Assembly (NCBI GenBank): GCA_023436685.1
Contig: JAEZIL010000098.1
Location: 1 to 5,803, forward strand
Length of the DNA stretch: 5,803 nt
From: Bacteroidota bacterium
Lineage (GTDB): Bacteria > Bacteroidota > Bacteroidia > Chitinophagales > Chitinophagaceae
Reading direction: 5' to 3'
Shown here: one piece after another, positions 1 through 5,803 of the stretch
Layout of the letters: every line of letters starts with the position of its first letter
How positions within the stretch are numbered: the first letter of the stretch is position 1
Notes under the pieces: generated by a model
Seen by the model: only the letters and a program-made list of their open reading frames with translations
Database searches by the model: none
Told to the model about the DNA's origin: nothing
Position numbers and translations under genes: made by a program

Positions 1-1519
1 GGAACCACTCGCTTTGTGCCAGGTACACCAAGTTGCCATCTTTATCTTCCATTATGTTGCTCTGCTTAAAGCGTATAAAATCTTCAATGGCTTTCTTGTC
101 GCCGGTTATCCAGCAGGCTTTATAGAATGCCAGTGGCACAAACGAACAAGAGGCGCCATATTCCTGCAACAGGCGGTACTGTATCACCTCGAACTGGAGC
201 TCTCCTACACAACCAATTATTTTGCGGTTGCCACCGTGCTGGGTAAACAGCTGGGCCACACCTTCATCGGTAAGCTGGCGGATACCTTTGTCCAGCTGCT
301 TGGTCTTCATCGGGTCTTTGTTCACCAGCTCTTTGAATATCTCGGGCGAGAAGGTTGGTATGCCTGTGAATTGCAGTATTTCCCCTTCTGTAAGCGTATC
401 GCCTATCTTGAAGTTGCCGGTATCAAACAAGCCTACCACATCTCCGGGATAAGCGTCTTCTATTATCTCTTTATCTCTGGCCATGAAAGAGTACGGATTA
501 CTGAAACGTACATCTTTCTCCAGGCGGGTATGTTTGAAGTAAGTATTGCGGGAGAATTTGCCCGAGCACACACGAAGAAAAGCTATCCTATCGCGGTGGC
601 GCGGGTCCAGGTTGGCGTGTATCTTAAAGATGAAGCCCGTGAACTTATCTTCGTTGGGTTCAACAAACCTTTTATCTGTTGCACGTCCCAAGGGTTCAGG
701 CGCAATATTGATGAAGGTATCAAGCAGCTCCTTTACACCGAAGTTGTTCACAGCACTACCGAAGAATACGGGGCATACCTTACCGTCAAGATAGGCTTGC
801 TTATCCAACTCACCGTATACCCCACTCAGCAGTTCTACATCTTCGCGCAACTGATTGGCATCACGTTCGCCTACCATATTGTCCAGTTGCTTGTTGTTTA
901 AGTCAGGTATGGGTACAGTGTTATCTTCGGTAGCCTTCTGGTTGGCAGTAAACAGGTTCAGGCTGCTGTCGTACAAGTTATATACGCCTTTGAACTCTTT
1001 ACCCATGTTTATAGGCCAGCTAAGCGGGTGGAGCGACAAATGAAGTTCTTTCTCTATCTCATCCAGCAGGTCGAAAGGGTATTTACCATCGCGGTCCATC
1101 TTGTTTACAAATACTATAATCGGCGTATCGCGCATGCGGCATACTTCTACCAGCTTACGGGTTTGGTCTTCCACCCCGTTCACACTGTCTATCACAAGTA
1201 TAACGCTATCCACCGCGGTTAGTGTGCGGTAGGTATCTTCAGCAAAGTCTTTGTGGCCTGGCGTATCTAACAAATTGATAAGCACATCGCGGTATTCAAA
1301 ACTCATAACCGATGTAGCCACCGAGATACCTCTTTGGCGCTCTATCTCCATAAAGTCGCTGGTGGCGTGCTTCTTTATCTTATTGCTCTTTACGGCACCT
1401 GCCACTTGTATGGCGCCACCAAACAGCAGCAGTTTCTCGGTAAGGGTTGTTTTACCGGCATCGGGGTGCGATATGATGGCAAACGTACGGCGACGGCTAA
1501 TTTCTTTCTCGTATTTCAT
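1..1519 (-). CDS. prfC: Peptide chain release factor 3 (RF3), 3' end cut by the window edge
   Basis: This gene encodes a cytoplasmic translational GTPase that recycles RF1 and RF2 from the ribosome after peptide release. The ATG at 1519 opens [20 protein letters not shown], and 506 complete codons are visible without a stop. The GTPase motifs are all present: the P-loop SHPDAGKTT at residues 17-25, the switch I RGIS at 63-66, DTPGH at 85-89 and NKMD at 139-142. The stretch [20 protein letters not shown] (103-122) is characteristic of RF3 rather than EF-G. A beta-barrel domain II follows from about residue 290, then domain III with [12 protein letters not shown] from 439. E. coli RF3 has 529 residues, so roughly 20-25 C-terminal residues lie beyond the left edge. 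The start is chosen because it places the P-loop at the usual distance from the N-terminus. No Shine-Dalgarno sequence is visible. The gene is divergent from the split gene at 1684. Identification rests on motifs and remembered RF3 sequence. Confidence 0.96.
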   Translation of the reverse strand, partial: MKYEKEISRRRTFAIISHPDAGKTTLTEKLLLFGGAIQVAGAVKSNKIKKHATSDFMEIERQRGISVATSVMSFEYRDVLINLLDTPGHKDFAEDTYRTLTAVDSVILVIDSVNGVEDQTRKLVEVCRMRDTPIIVFVNKMDRDGKYPFDLLDEIEKELHLSLHPLSWPINMGKEFKGVYNLYDSSLNLFTANQKATEDNTVPIPDLNNKQLDNMVGERDANQLREDVELLSGVYGELDKQAYLDGKVCPVFFGSAVNNFGVKELLDTFINIAPEPLGRATDKRFVEPNEDKFTGFIFKIHANLDPRHRDRIAFLRVCSGKFSRNTYFKHTRLEKDVRFSNPYSFMARDKEIIEDAYPGDVVGLFDTGNFKIGDTLTEGEILQFTGIPTFSPEIFKELVNKDPMKTKQLDKGIRQLTDEGVAQLFTQHGGNRKIIGCVGELQFEVIQYRLLQEYGASCSFVPLAFYKACWITGDKKAIEDFIRFKQSNIMEDKDGNLVYLAQSEWF

Positions 1520-1528
1520 TTGGAAGTG

Positions 1529-1536
1529 CAAAATTG
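1529..1536 (-). promoter_or_regulatory. Candidate -7 box for prfC
   Basis: Read on the minus strand this is CAATTTTG, which matches five of the six fixed positions of the Bacteroidota -7 consensus TAnnTTTG. It ends nine bases before the prfC ATG, so the transcript would have a very short leader. I see no TTG at the expected -33 spacing, so the call rests on the -7 box alone. Confidence 0.3.
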
Positions 1537-1632
1537 CGAAAACTCAGCCAGTTTTTGGCTATTAAATAATAGATGTGGAAGCGAGGTGATTGAAATGCTA
1601 ATAGCCGATAGTTAAATGTGAGAAACTTCATC

Positions 1633-1662
1633 TTGGCAGATTTCGCTAATTTTTTACTTTAG
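1633..1662 (+). promoter_or_regulatory. Candidate promoter for the split membrane-protein gene
   Basis: A TTG at 1633-1635 is followed, after 19 bases, by TACTTTAG at 1655-1662. This resembles the Bacteroidota pattern of a -33 TTG and a -7 TAnnTTTG, with one mismatch in the -7 box. Transcription would begin near 1669, about 15 bases before the ATG at 1684. A second, weaker possibility is TGATTTTG at 1668-1675, which ends eight bases before the ATG but lacks a properly spaced TTG. In AT-rich DNA such matches also arise by chance. Confidence 0.35.
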
Positions 1663-1683
1663 CCTACTGATTTTGCCCCTCAT

Positions 1684-1821
1684 ATGAGTTTTACCTCTCT
1701 TCAAGACGATCTACTAAAAGACTTTAAAGACCAGAAAGAAATGGTCTATCAGCAAATAGAACTGTTCGACCCGCTTGGTACACGCCTGCGGCACAAAGAC
1801 TGGTTAGCAAAGGTGCTTTAA
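1684..1821 (+). CDS. N-terminal part of the split membrane protein (45 residues)
   Basis: This is the first open frame of the split gene. It begins at ATG 1684 behind a candidate promoter and ends at TAA 1819-1821. The product is charged and amphipathic, rich in D, K, Q and L, with no membrane segment of its own; it stops just as hydrophobic sequence begins (WLAKVL). As a stand-alone 45-residue protein it looks unfinished, which supports the frameshift reading. No Shine-Dalgarno sequence precedes the ATG, which is usual for this phylum. Confidence 0.5.
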   Translation: MSFTSLQDDLLKDFKDQKEMVYQQIELFDPLGTRLRHKDWLAKVL

Positions 1822-1847
1822 TATTTTCTGAGATACTTTGCTATACG

Positions 1848-2231
1848 TTGGCTACCGGCACTGCTACATTGGCTGTATTTCTTAATCAGGTATATCCATT
1901 TTATATACTTCCTGAGCTACGGTACAAAACTGAATATCGCGCTTTAGGATGGATGAATATTGAAGCATTTAATATAGCCATATACATAATGCTAGGACTA
2001 ATAGCTGTGCTTTTTTATATACTGGCACGCTGCATACGCCATCTTAGGCTTAAAAATGATATCCTGCACTTTGCAGGTAAACAAATAAAGGAACTGGTAG
2101 GCGAGCATCTTAGGCGTAAGGCGGCTATTGAAGCAATAGAACAAAGGCACTTTACTGAATTGCCTGGCCTTACTGCAAAATATCCTACTAGTAACAACAG
2201 TATATGGAGTAATGACGACCAACTACTGTAA
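1848..2231 (+). CDS. C-terminal part of the split membrane protein (127 residues from a TTG start)
   Basis: If translated separately, this part could start at TTG 1848, giving MATGTATLAVFLNQVYPFYI. The frame is already open from 1728, and its sequence makes membrane-protein sense from about 1818. The TTG start falls inside the first hydrophobic segment and would truncate it, and no promoter or ribosome binding site precedes it, so I doubt it is the natural start. The second membrane segment (FNIAIYIMLGLIAVLFYILA) lies in the middle. It is followed by the positively charged RCIRHLRLK, which would favour a cytoplasmic C-terminus. The C-terminal region is charged and helical (KQIKELVGEHLRRKAAIEAI). 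The function is unknown. Confidence 0.5.
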   Translation: MATGTATLAVFLNQVYPFYILPELRYKTEYRALGWMNIEAFNIAIYIMLGLIAVLFYILARCIRHLRLKNDILHFAGKQIKELVGEHLRRKAAIEAIEQRHFTELPGLTAKYPTSNNSIWSNDDQLL

Positions 2232-2237
2232 CAAATA

Positions 2238-2262
2238 AAAAGCCTGCATAATGCAGGCTTTT
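2238..2262. terminator. Bidirectional intrinsic terminator between convergent genes
   Basis: AAAAGCCTGCAT (2238-2249) and ATGCAGGCTTTT (2251-2262) are perfect inverted repeats of 12 bases around a single A. As RNA they form a stem of about 10-11 pairs with a loop of 3-5 bases and a GC-rich middle. T runs follow the stem on both strands. It begins seven bases after the stop of the plus-strand gene and lies 20 bases past the stop of the minus-strand EGF gene, so it can end both transcripts. Confidence 0.88.
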
Positions 2263-2282
2263 AAATATTATAACAGCTTGAG

Positions 2283-2825
2283 TTAGCGTGTCCAGGTAGA
2301 CAGTTCACCTATATTTAAGCCATAATCGTTTACAGCTCCATCCTTTAGTTTTACCGAGTACATTACTTTCATCTGGCCATATCTGCCATAGAATGTATTC
2401 TCGGGCAACCAACCCTTACCTTGTATTACATAACCGCTTACATTTTGTTGCGGTATGAAAAGACTATCGCCTTTGATGTTAACTACCACTTCTTGTCCTT
2501 CTTTGAAAAGGTTATTGAAGTTGCGGATCTTCATTTCGGTCATTGTAGTACCCTCTTCTATTACTATATCGTATTGAGCAGGGTGTGTACGGGTACCTTT
2601 TTCAAATACGGTCCATACGCCTTTAAATTTATCGCGCGTAATAGTTTCGCATTGATAACCTTCATAACCGGGAAGGCAGATACAAGCACCTTCTTTACAT
2701 GTACCACCATAAGCACATACTATATCTTTACATTTATCGCGTTGGCACGATGTATATGTAACCGCAGAAAATGCAGTGAGAGCGCCCAGCGCAGAAAGGA
2801 TAATAGTTTTTAAACGGGCTTTCAT
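2283..2825 (-). CDS. Secreted lipoprotein with one EGF-like module
   Basis: The product has 180 residues and is probably anchored in the outer membrane. ATG 2825 is preferred over an in-frame TTG seven codons upstream, because it opens directly into a signal sequence (MKARLKTIILSALGALTAF). Cys27 in TYTSC is the likely lipidated residue; the lipobox is loose, as is common in Bacteroidota. An EGF-like module follows with six cysteines at 32, 37, 43, 48, 50 and 59, spaced C-x4-C-x5-C-x4-C-x-C-x8-C. Its end, CICLPGYEGYQC, fits the EGF signature. Cys27 is left over after the three expected disulfides, which supports lipidation. I see no calcium-binding EGF signature before the first cysteine. Residues 61-180 look beta-rich, with alternating hydrophobic residues and a SLFIPQQNVSGYVIQGKG stretch. 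This resembles C-terminal domains I recall from Bacteroidota lipoproteins, with no function assigned. The role is unknown; adhesion or envelope contact is only a guess. Confidence 0.85.
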   Translation of the reverse strand: MKARLKTIILSALGALTAFSAVTYTSCQRDKCKDIVCAYGGTCKEGACICLPGYEGYQCETITRDKFKGVWTVFEKGTRTHPAQYDIVIEEGTTMTEMKIRNFNNLFKEGQEVVVNIKGDSLFIPQQNVSGYVIQGKGWLPENTFYGRYGQMKVMYSVKLKDGAVNDYGLNIGELSTWTR

Positions 2826-2850
2826 TAACGCAGAATGTTTTAACAAAGCT

Positions 2851-2881
2851 TAAAGATAGAAGAAACAATTTTAAAATGCAA
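2851..2881 (-). promoter_or_regulatory. Candidate promoter for the EGF lipoprotein gene
   Basis: On the minus strand a TTG (plus-strand CAA at 2879-2881) is followed after 20 bases by TATCTTTA (2858-2851). This matches the Bacteroidota TTG / TAnnTTTG pattern with one mismatch in the -7 box. Transcription would start near 2844, leaving a leader of about 19 bases before ATG 2825. It implies the lipoprotein gene can be transcribed independently of the amidase gene upstream, although I see no clear terminator between the two. The rest of the 2826-2994 gap is AT-rich with nothing else recognisable. Confidence 0.4.
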
Positions 2882-2994
2882 CCCACCTAAAAATTTATCT
2901 GCCATTGTATGTAAAACTCAATATTAGCGGCGAGTTAAGGGCAAATATTTATTTTATTCTAAAGGATATTGATTAACCTGTAGTTGATAGACAC

Positions 2995-3834
2995 CTACCT
3001 TTCCACTTCAGCCTTATAAGCTTTTATGCCTTTATAAATAGCTAGCGCTACTTCATATTGCCCCTTTTCAGAATTCAGATAAGCTTCTTCCGCAGGATTA
3101 TTAATAAAGCCAATTTCAATAAGTACACCCGGCATAGCGCTACCTGCCAATACTTCCAACCCCATTTGCTTAACACCTAAATTAGGGCGCCCCTGAGCAG
3201 CAAACTGGCTTTGTATATAAGAACCGAGCGAAACGCTTCTACCCAAAAAAGCCTGGGAATATTGCGCTATAACAATTGCTGTTTGGGGGTCATTTTCATC
3301 CAAAAGGCCCGGTTCATCGGTAACGGTTTCACCATATTCACCTATAGCATTCTCCTTTTGAGAGTTACGGTGCAGCCCCAGCACATAGGTTTCGGTACCA
3401 GAGGCACTTGTTTCGTGAATACGGATGGTACGGTAAATCTGCTGTTTAACCTTTTTCTTTCCTTTCTTTACCATTTTGTATCCTGCAGGCACCCGCTTTA
3501 TTTTATCGGCTGTTGAGTTAACATGGACAGATACAAGCAGGTCGGCACCAGCTTTATTGGCTATCTCGTGCCGTTCCGAAAGGCTTGGATAGACATCAGA
3601 TGTTCGCGTATATACTACCTGCATATCTTTCATACTATCTCTAAGCATCTTACCCAACCTGAGTGAGACGGCTAAAGTCAGGTCCTTTTCATGAGAATAT
3701 TGCCCACGTGCACCACCATCATGACCACCATGGCCGGCATCAATAACTACTTTTTTTACCTTTTTGCTTGCGGCAAAAGTTATATGGGGAGTATTAAATA
3801 ATAGAATAAGCAGAATTAGATACCTGATGCGCAT
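2995..3834 (-). CDS. N-acetylmuramoyl-L-alanine amidase, Amidase_3 family, exported
   Basis: This zinc enzyme cleaves the bond between N-acetylmuramic acid and L-alanine in peptidoglycan and acts in the periplasm. ATG 3834 gives 279 residues; a GTG five codons upstream (3849) is the alternative. A signal peptide (MRIRYLILLILLFNTPHITF) is likely cut after Ala21. The catalytic domain fills the rest. VVIDAGHGGHDGG supplies zinc ligand His35, SHEKDLTL supplies Glu49, LLVSVHVNS supplies His104, and GVLIEIGFINN supplies the catalytic Glu240. All four key residues are present, so the enzyme should be active. A Lys-rich stretch at 120-130 lies in the variable insert after His104. There is no SPOR, LysM or AMIN domain, so it is the minimal catalytic form, and cell-wall targeting must come from elsewhere. 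It is divergent from lptD, a pairing I recall from other Bacteroidota genomes. No Shine-Dalgarno sequence is visible. Confidence 0.95.
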   Translation of the reverse strand: MRIRYLILLILLFNTPHITFAASKKVKKVVIDAGHGGHDGGARGQYSHEKDLTLAVSLRLGKMLRDSMKDMQVVYTRTSDVYPSLSERHEIANKAGADLLVSVHVNSTADKIKRVPAGYKMVKKGKKKVKQQIYRTIRIHETSASGTETYVLGLHRNSQKENAIGEYGETVTDEPGLLDENDPQTAIVIAQYSQAFLGRSVSLGSYIQSQFAAQGRPNLGVKQMGLEVLAGSAMPGVLIEIGFINNPAEEAYLNSEKGQYEVALAIYKGIKAYKAEVER

Positions 3835-3877
3835 AATAATTTTGAACACTTAGAGTTAGAGTAAAAATACAAATTCA

Positions 3878-3885
3878 CAAACGTA
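3878..3885 (-). promoter_or_regulatory. Candidate -7 box for the amidase gene
   Basis: Read on the minus strand this is TACGTTTG, an exact match to the Bacteroidota consensus TAnnTTTG. Transcription would start near 3871, giving a leader of about 37 bases to ATG 3834. No TTG is present at the usual -33 distance, where the DNA is instead occupied by the -7 box of lptD on the other strand. Confidence 0.45.
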
Positions 3886-3899
3886 CCGCTCCAAATAAC

Positions 3900-3907
3900 T
3901 ATTTTTG
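3900..3907 (+). promoter_or_regulatory. Candidate -7 box for lptD
   Basis: TATTTTTG matches the Bacteroidota consensus TAnnTTTG exactly and ends nine bases before the lptD ATG at 3917. The transcript would therefore be almost leaderless, consistent with the lack of a Shine-Dalgarno sequence. No TTG is seen at the -33 position. It lies 14 bases from the opposing amidase -7 box, so the two promoters overlap. Confidence 0.45.
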
Positions 3908-3916
3908 TGCCCGTTG

Positions 3917-5803
3917 ATGAACCTTCGCGGTAAAATTATCCCAAAATTTGATTTTATAAACTGCCTCAGGTTTATTGGGGCAATCACTTTTATATTCGTG
4001 TTAACGAATACCAGCTCTGCGCAGATACAAGATACCACTGTCAATAACATTGATCCCAACCCCTCCGCAGCTATTCAAACAGATAGTGATACCTTATTGA
4101 CCACAGATAGTTTAGCATCCGATACTGTTGTTAATGACAGCAACAGTAAGGCAGACCTTCAATCGAGATTGGGAATAGTTATATCTGGCGATGCACTTGA
4201 TGCTATTGTTACATCGGAAGCGAGAGATTCTGCAGTATTGGATATGAGTAGCAATATATTCTATCTATATGGCGCTGCCAGGGTAATTTATGAAGATCTC
4301 CAGCTTGAAGCCGGGGAGATAGTATATAATCAGTCAGGAAATATGGTAACAGCCGCCCCCACTTTCGATAGTGTGGGTATATCTAAAGCAAGGCCAACTT
4401 TTACACAGGGAGCGGAGAAATTCACTTACGATTCCCTACAATATAACTTTAAAAGCAAGCGTGCAATTGTACGAAACATACGTACCCAATACGGCGAAGG
4501 CTACGTCTTTAGCGAACAGGTAAAGCGTAACCCCGACCAATCGATATACGGATTGCATAGTATATATACAACTTGCGCGCTGGACACTCCACACTTTGGT
4601 ATATATGCCAACAAAATAAAAGTGATACCTAACAGGGTGGCTGCTACCGGGCCGGCAAATATTGCTATAGAACAGGTACCTACTCCACTCTTTTTACCAT
4701 TTGGGCTTTTCCCAATTACGCAAGGGCAGCGATCGGGATTTAGATTGCCAACGTATACGGTAGAGGAGCAGCGTGGATTGGGACTAATAAACGGAGGATA
4801 TTATTTCAACATTAACCAATATGTTGACCTCCTGATGCAGACTAACATATATTCCAAAGGTAGCTATGGCGTATCCGGGGTAAGTACTTATACCAACCGG
4901 TACCGTTATGCAGGTGGCTTATCTTTTTCTTACGCTTATAATAAGGTAGGCGAAAGTTACGAGCCTAATTCAAGCATAAGTAAAGACTTCCTATTGAACT
5001 GGCAGCACCATAGCGATGCAAAATCCAGGCCGGGCGTGCGTTTTGATGCATCGGTAAATGCCGGTACATCCAGCTTCTATGCCTTGAATACATATACCGT
5101 AAACCAAATATTAACCAACCAGTACAACTCAAATATTACTTATACTAAAAGCTGGCAGAACAAACCTATCTCACTATCGGTAGGTGCGCGCCACAGTCAA
5201 AATACGTTGTCGGGGCTGGTTGAAGTAACGCTTCCCGAAGTGAACTTTTATGTTGCCCAGTTCAACCCTTTCCAGAAAAAGAACAGTACCGGCACCCATT
5301 GGTACGACAAAATAACTGCCCAGTACACCTTTAACGCTATTAACCGGATCAATTTTTACGACAGTACTTTTAGTTTTAACAGGTTGGGGATAAATGATTT
5401 TCAAAATGGCATGATACATACCATTCCTGTCAATGCTACCTACAACATATTTCGCTTTATTAATTTAGGTATTAATGCTACTTATAAAGAATATTGGTTA
5501 ACACAGCAGATATACCAGGTATATAATCCTAGTCTGGATAAGGTTGACTCAACAATTTACCGTGGCTTTTATACAGCGCGCGATATAACGTCGGGCTTAA
5601 CGGCCAATACAAGGATATACGGCGTTAAAATGTTTAAGCGTGGAAAACTAATGGGTATACGCCATGTTTTAACTCCTAATGCTTCACTAACGTTTGCCCC
5701 CGACTATGGTACGTATCCATTTAATTATGGCTACCGTACATACATAAATCCTAATTCTAATACTTATGAATACCGGTCGGCTTTCGATGGTTCGGTTGTG
5801 GGT
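3917..5803 (+). CDS. lptD: LPS-assembly outer-membrane protein LptD (OstA/Imp type), 3' end cut by the window edge
   Basis: LptD is the outer-membrane beta-barrel that, with LptE, inserts lipopolysaccharide into the outer leaflet. From ATG 3917 the frame stays open for 629 codons to the window edge. A signal peptide spans about residues 1-35 (hydrophobic FIGAITFIFVLT, then NTSSA before Gln36). A Ser/Thr/Asp-rich linker with repeated DT and DS pairs covers 36-80. An OstA/LptA-like domain follows at about 85-200, with YLYGAARVIYEDLQLEAGEI and later the Bacteroidota-type TTCALDTPHFGIYANKIKVI (218-237). The barrel begins around 255 with PTPLFLPFGLFP, then GGYYFNINQYVDL and many alternating aromatic strands. 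Bacteroidota homologues are about 850-950 residues as I recall, so roughly two thirds is present. Only Cys16 and Cys220 are visible, and Cys16 is in the signal peptide. The family call rests on remembered motifs; a different large barrel is unlikely. Confidence 0.88.
   Translation, partial: MNLRGKIIPKFDFINCLRFIGAITFIFVLTNTSSAQIQDTTVNNIDPNPSAAIQTDSDTLLTTDSLASDTVVNDSNSKADLQSRLGIVISGDALDAIVTSEARDSAVLDMSSNIFYLYGAARVIYEDLQLEAGEIVYNQSGNMVTAAPTFDSVGISKARPTFTQGAEKFTYDSLQYNFKSKRAIVRNIRTQYGEGYVFSEQVKRNPDQSIYGLHSIYTTCALDTPHFGIYANKIKVIPNRVAATGPANIAIEQVPTPLFLPFGLFPITQGQRSGFRLPTYTVEEQRGLGLINGGYYFNINQYVDLLMQTNIYSKGSYGVSGVSTYTNRYRYAGGLSFSYAYNKVGESYEPNSSISKDFLLNWQHHSDAKSRPGVRFDASVNAGTSSFYALNTYTVNQILTNQYNSNITYTKSWQNKPISLSVGARHSQNTLSGLVEVTLPEVNFYVAQFNPFQKKNSTGTHWYDKITAQYTFNAINRINFYDSTFSFNRLGINDFQNGMIHTIPVNATYNIFRFINLGINATYKEYWLTQQIYQVYNPSLDKVDSTIYRGFYTARDITSGLTANTRIYGVKMFKRGKLMGIRHVLTPNASLTFAPDYGTYPFNYGYRTYINPNSNTYEYRSAFDGSVVG

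Larger units (their letters stand above)
1684..2231 (+). pseudogene. Two-segment membrane protein of unknown family, split by an apparent one-base frameshift
   Basis: Two adjoining open frames read as one protein. The first runs from ATG 1684 to TAA 1819-1821 and gives 45 residues, starting MSFTSLQDDLLKDFKDQKE and ending in HKDWLAKVL. The second is one frame back and stays open to TAA 2229-2231. One added T in the TTT at 1817-1819 joins them as ...AKVL-LIFSEILCYTL..., a product of 182 residues. In that reading residues 1-40 are charged and probably helical. Residues 42-67 form a first membrane segment, completed only by joining the frames, and residues 97-115 form a second. A basic and then mixed-charge helix (116-157) and a polar tail end the protein. 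This could be a real frameshift, a homopolymer sequencing error, or less likely recoding. The X-XXY-YYZ slippery heptamer of -1 frameshifting is absent. I do not recognise the family and assign no function. The gene converges on the EGF lipoprotein gene across a shared terminator. Confidence 0.65.

Noticed and set aside
14..901. A 295-codon plus-strand open frame, plus several shorter plus-strand frames up to 1615
   Set aside because: They run antisense to prfC, whose translation shows every RF3 GTPase motif. The plus-strand products show no recognisable domain and have atypical composition.
1557..1606. Inverted repeat GGCTATTA (1557-1564) and TAATAGCC (1599-1606) upstream of prfC
   Set aside because: It is only eight bases long with a 34-base spacer in AT-rich DNA. 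It could be an operator or chance, and nothing else supports a function.
1998..2222. Minus-strand frames of 74 and 60 codons
   Set aside because: They lie antisense to the second half of the split membrane-protein gene, which has clear membrane segments on the plus strand.
2421..2813. Plus-strand open frame of 130 codons
   Set aside because: It lies antisense to the EGF lipoprotein, whose signal peptide and cysteine spacing make the minus strand the coding one.
2847..2994. Gap between the amidase and the EGF lipoprotein, checked for a small RNA, terminator or small gene
   Set aside because: Apart from the candidate promoter it is AT-rich with no stable hairpin or credible open frame.
3211..3516. 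Plus-strand open frame of 101 codons
   Set aside because: It is antisense to the amidase catalytic domain and has no recognisable features.
3856..4059. Minus-strand open frame of 67 codons between the amidase and lptD
   Set aside because: It overlaps the lptD signal peptide antisense and covers the divergent promoter region. Nothing suggests it is translated.
5174..5419. Minus-strand open frame of 81 codons
   Set aside because: It is antisense to the lptD barrel region and shows no recognisable domain.

Overview
The window looks like chromosomal DNA from a Bacteroidota bacterium, probably near the Chitinophagaceae or another sphingobacteria-type lineage. The reasons are an LptD of the Bacteroidota type lying back-to-back with an N-acetylmuramoyl-L-alanine amidase, an EGF-like lipoprotein, start codons without a Shine-Dalgarno sequence, and AT-rich promoter boxes resembling the Bacteroidota -7 consensus TAnnTTTG. 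The lineage is inferred from these traits and no 16S sequence is present.

Layout. (1) Bases 1-1519, minus strand: most of prfC, peptide chain release factor 3, with its 3' end beyond the left edge. (2) Bases 1520-1683: a divergent intergenic region. (3) Bases 1684-2231, plus strand: an unrecognised protein with two membrane segments, split between two reading frames. One extra T near position 1816-1819 would restore a single 182-residue protein. (4) Bases 2238-2262: a strong hairpin with T runs on both strands, serving two convergent genes. (5) Bases 2283-2825, minus strand: a small lipoprotein with one complete six-cysteine EGF-like module. (6) Bases 2995-3834, minus strand: an exported zinc amidase (Amidase_3) that cleaves peptidoglycan. 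(7) Bases 3835-3916: a short divergent promoter region with a good -7 box on each strand. (8) Bases 3917-5803, plus strand: the first 629 codons of lptD, running off the right edge.

Two of the largest genes, prfC and lptD, are cut by the window edges. The right half is an envelope neighbourhood: LptD inserts lipopolysaccharide into the outer membrane, the amidase remodels peptidoglycan in the periplasm, and the EGF protein is probably an outer-membrane lipoprotein. prfC is a translation housekeeping gene with no evident functional link to them. I see no mobile element, CRISPR array, tRNA, rRNA or phage gene. I find no convincing new multi-gene system. The observations most worth a second look are the split membrane-protein gene and the tightly packed divergent promoters between the amidase and lptD.
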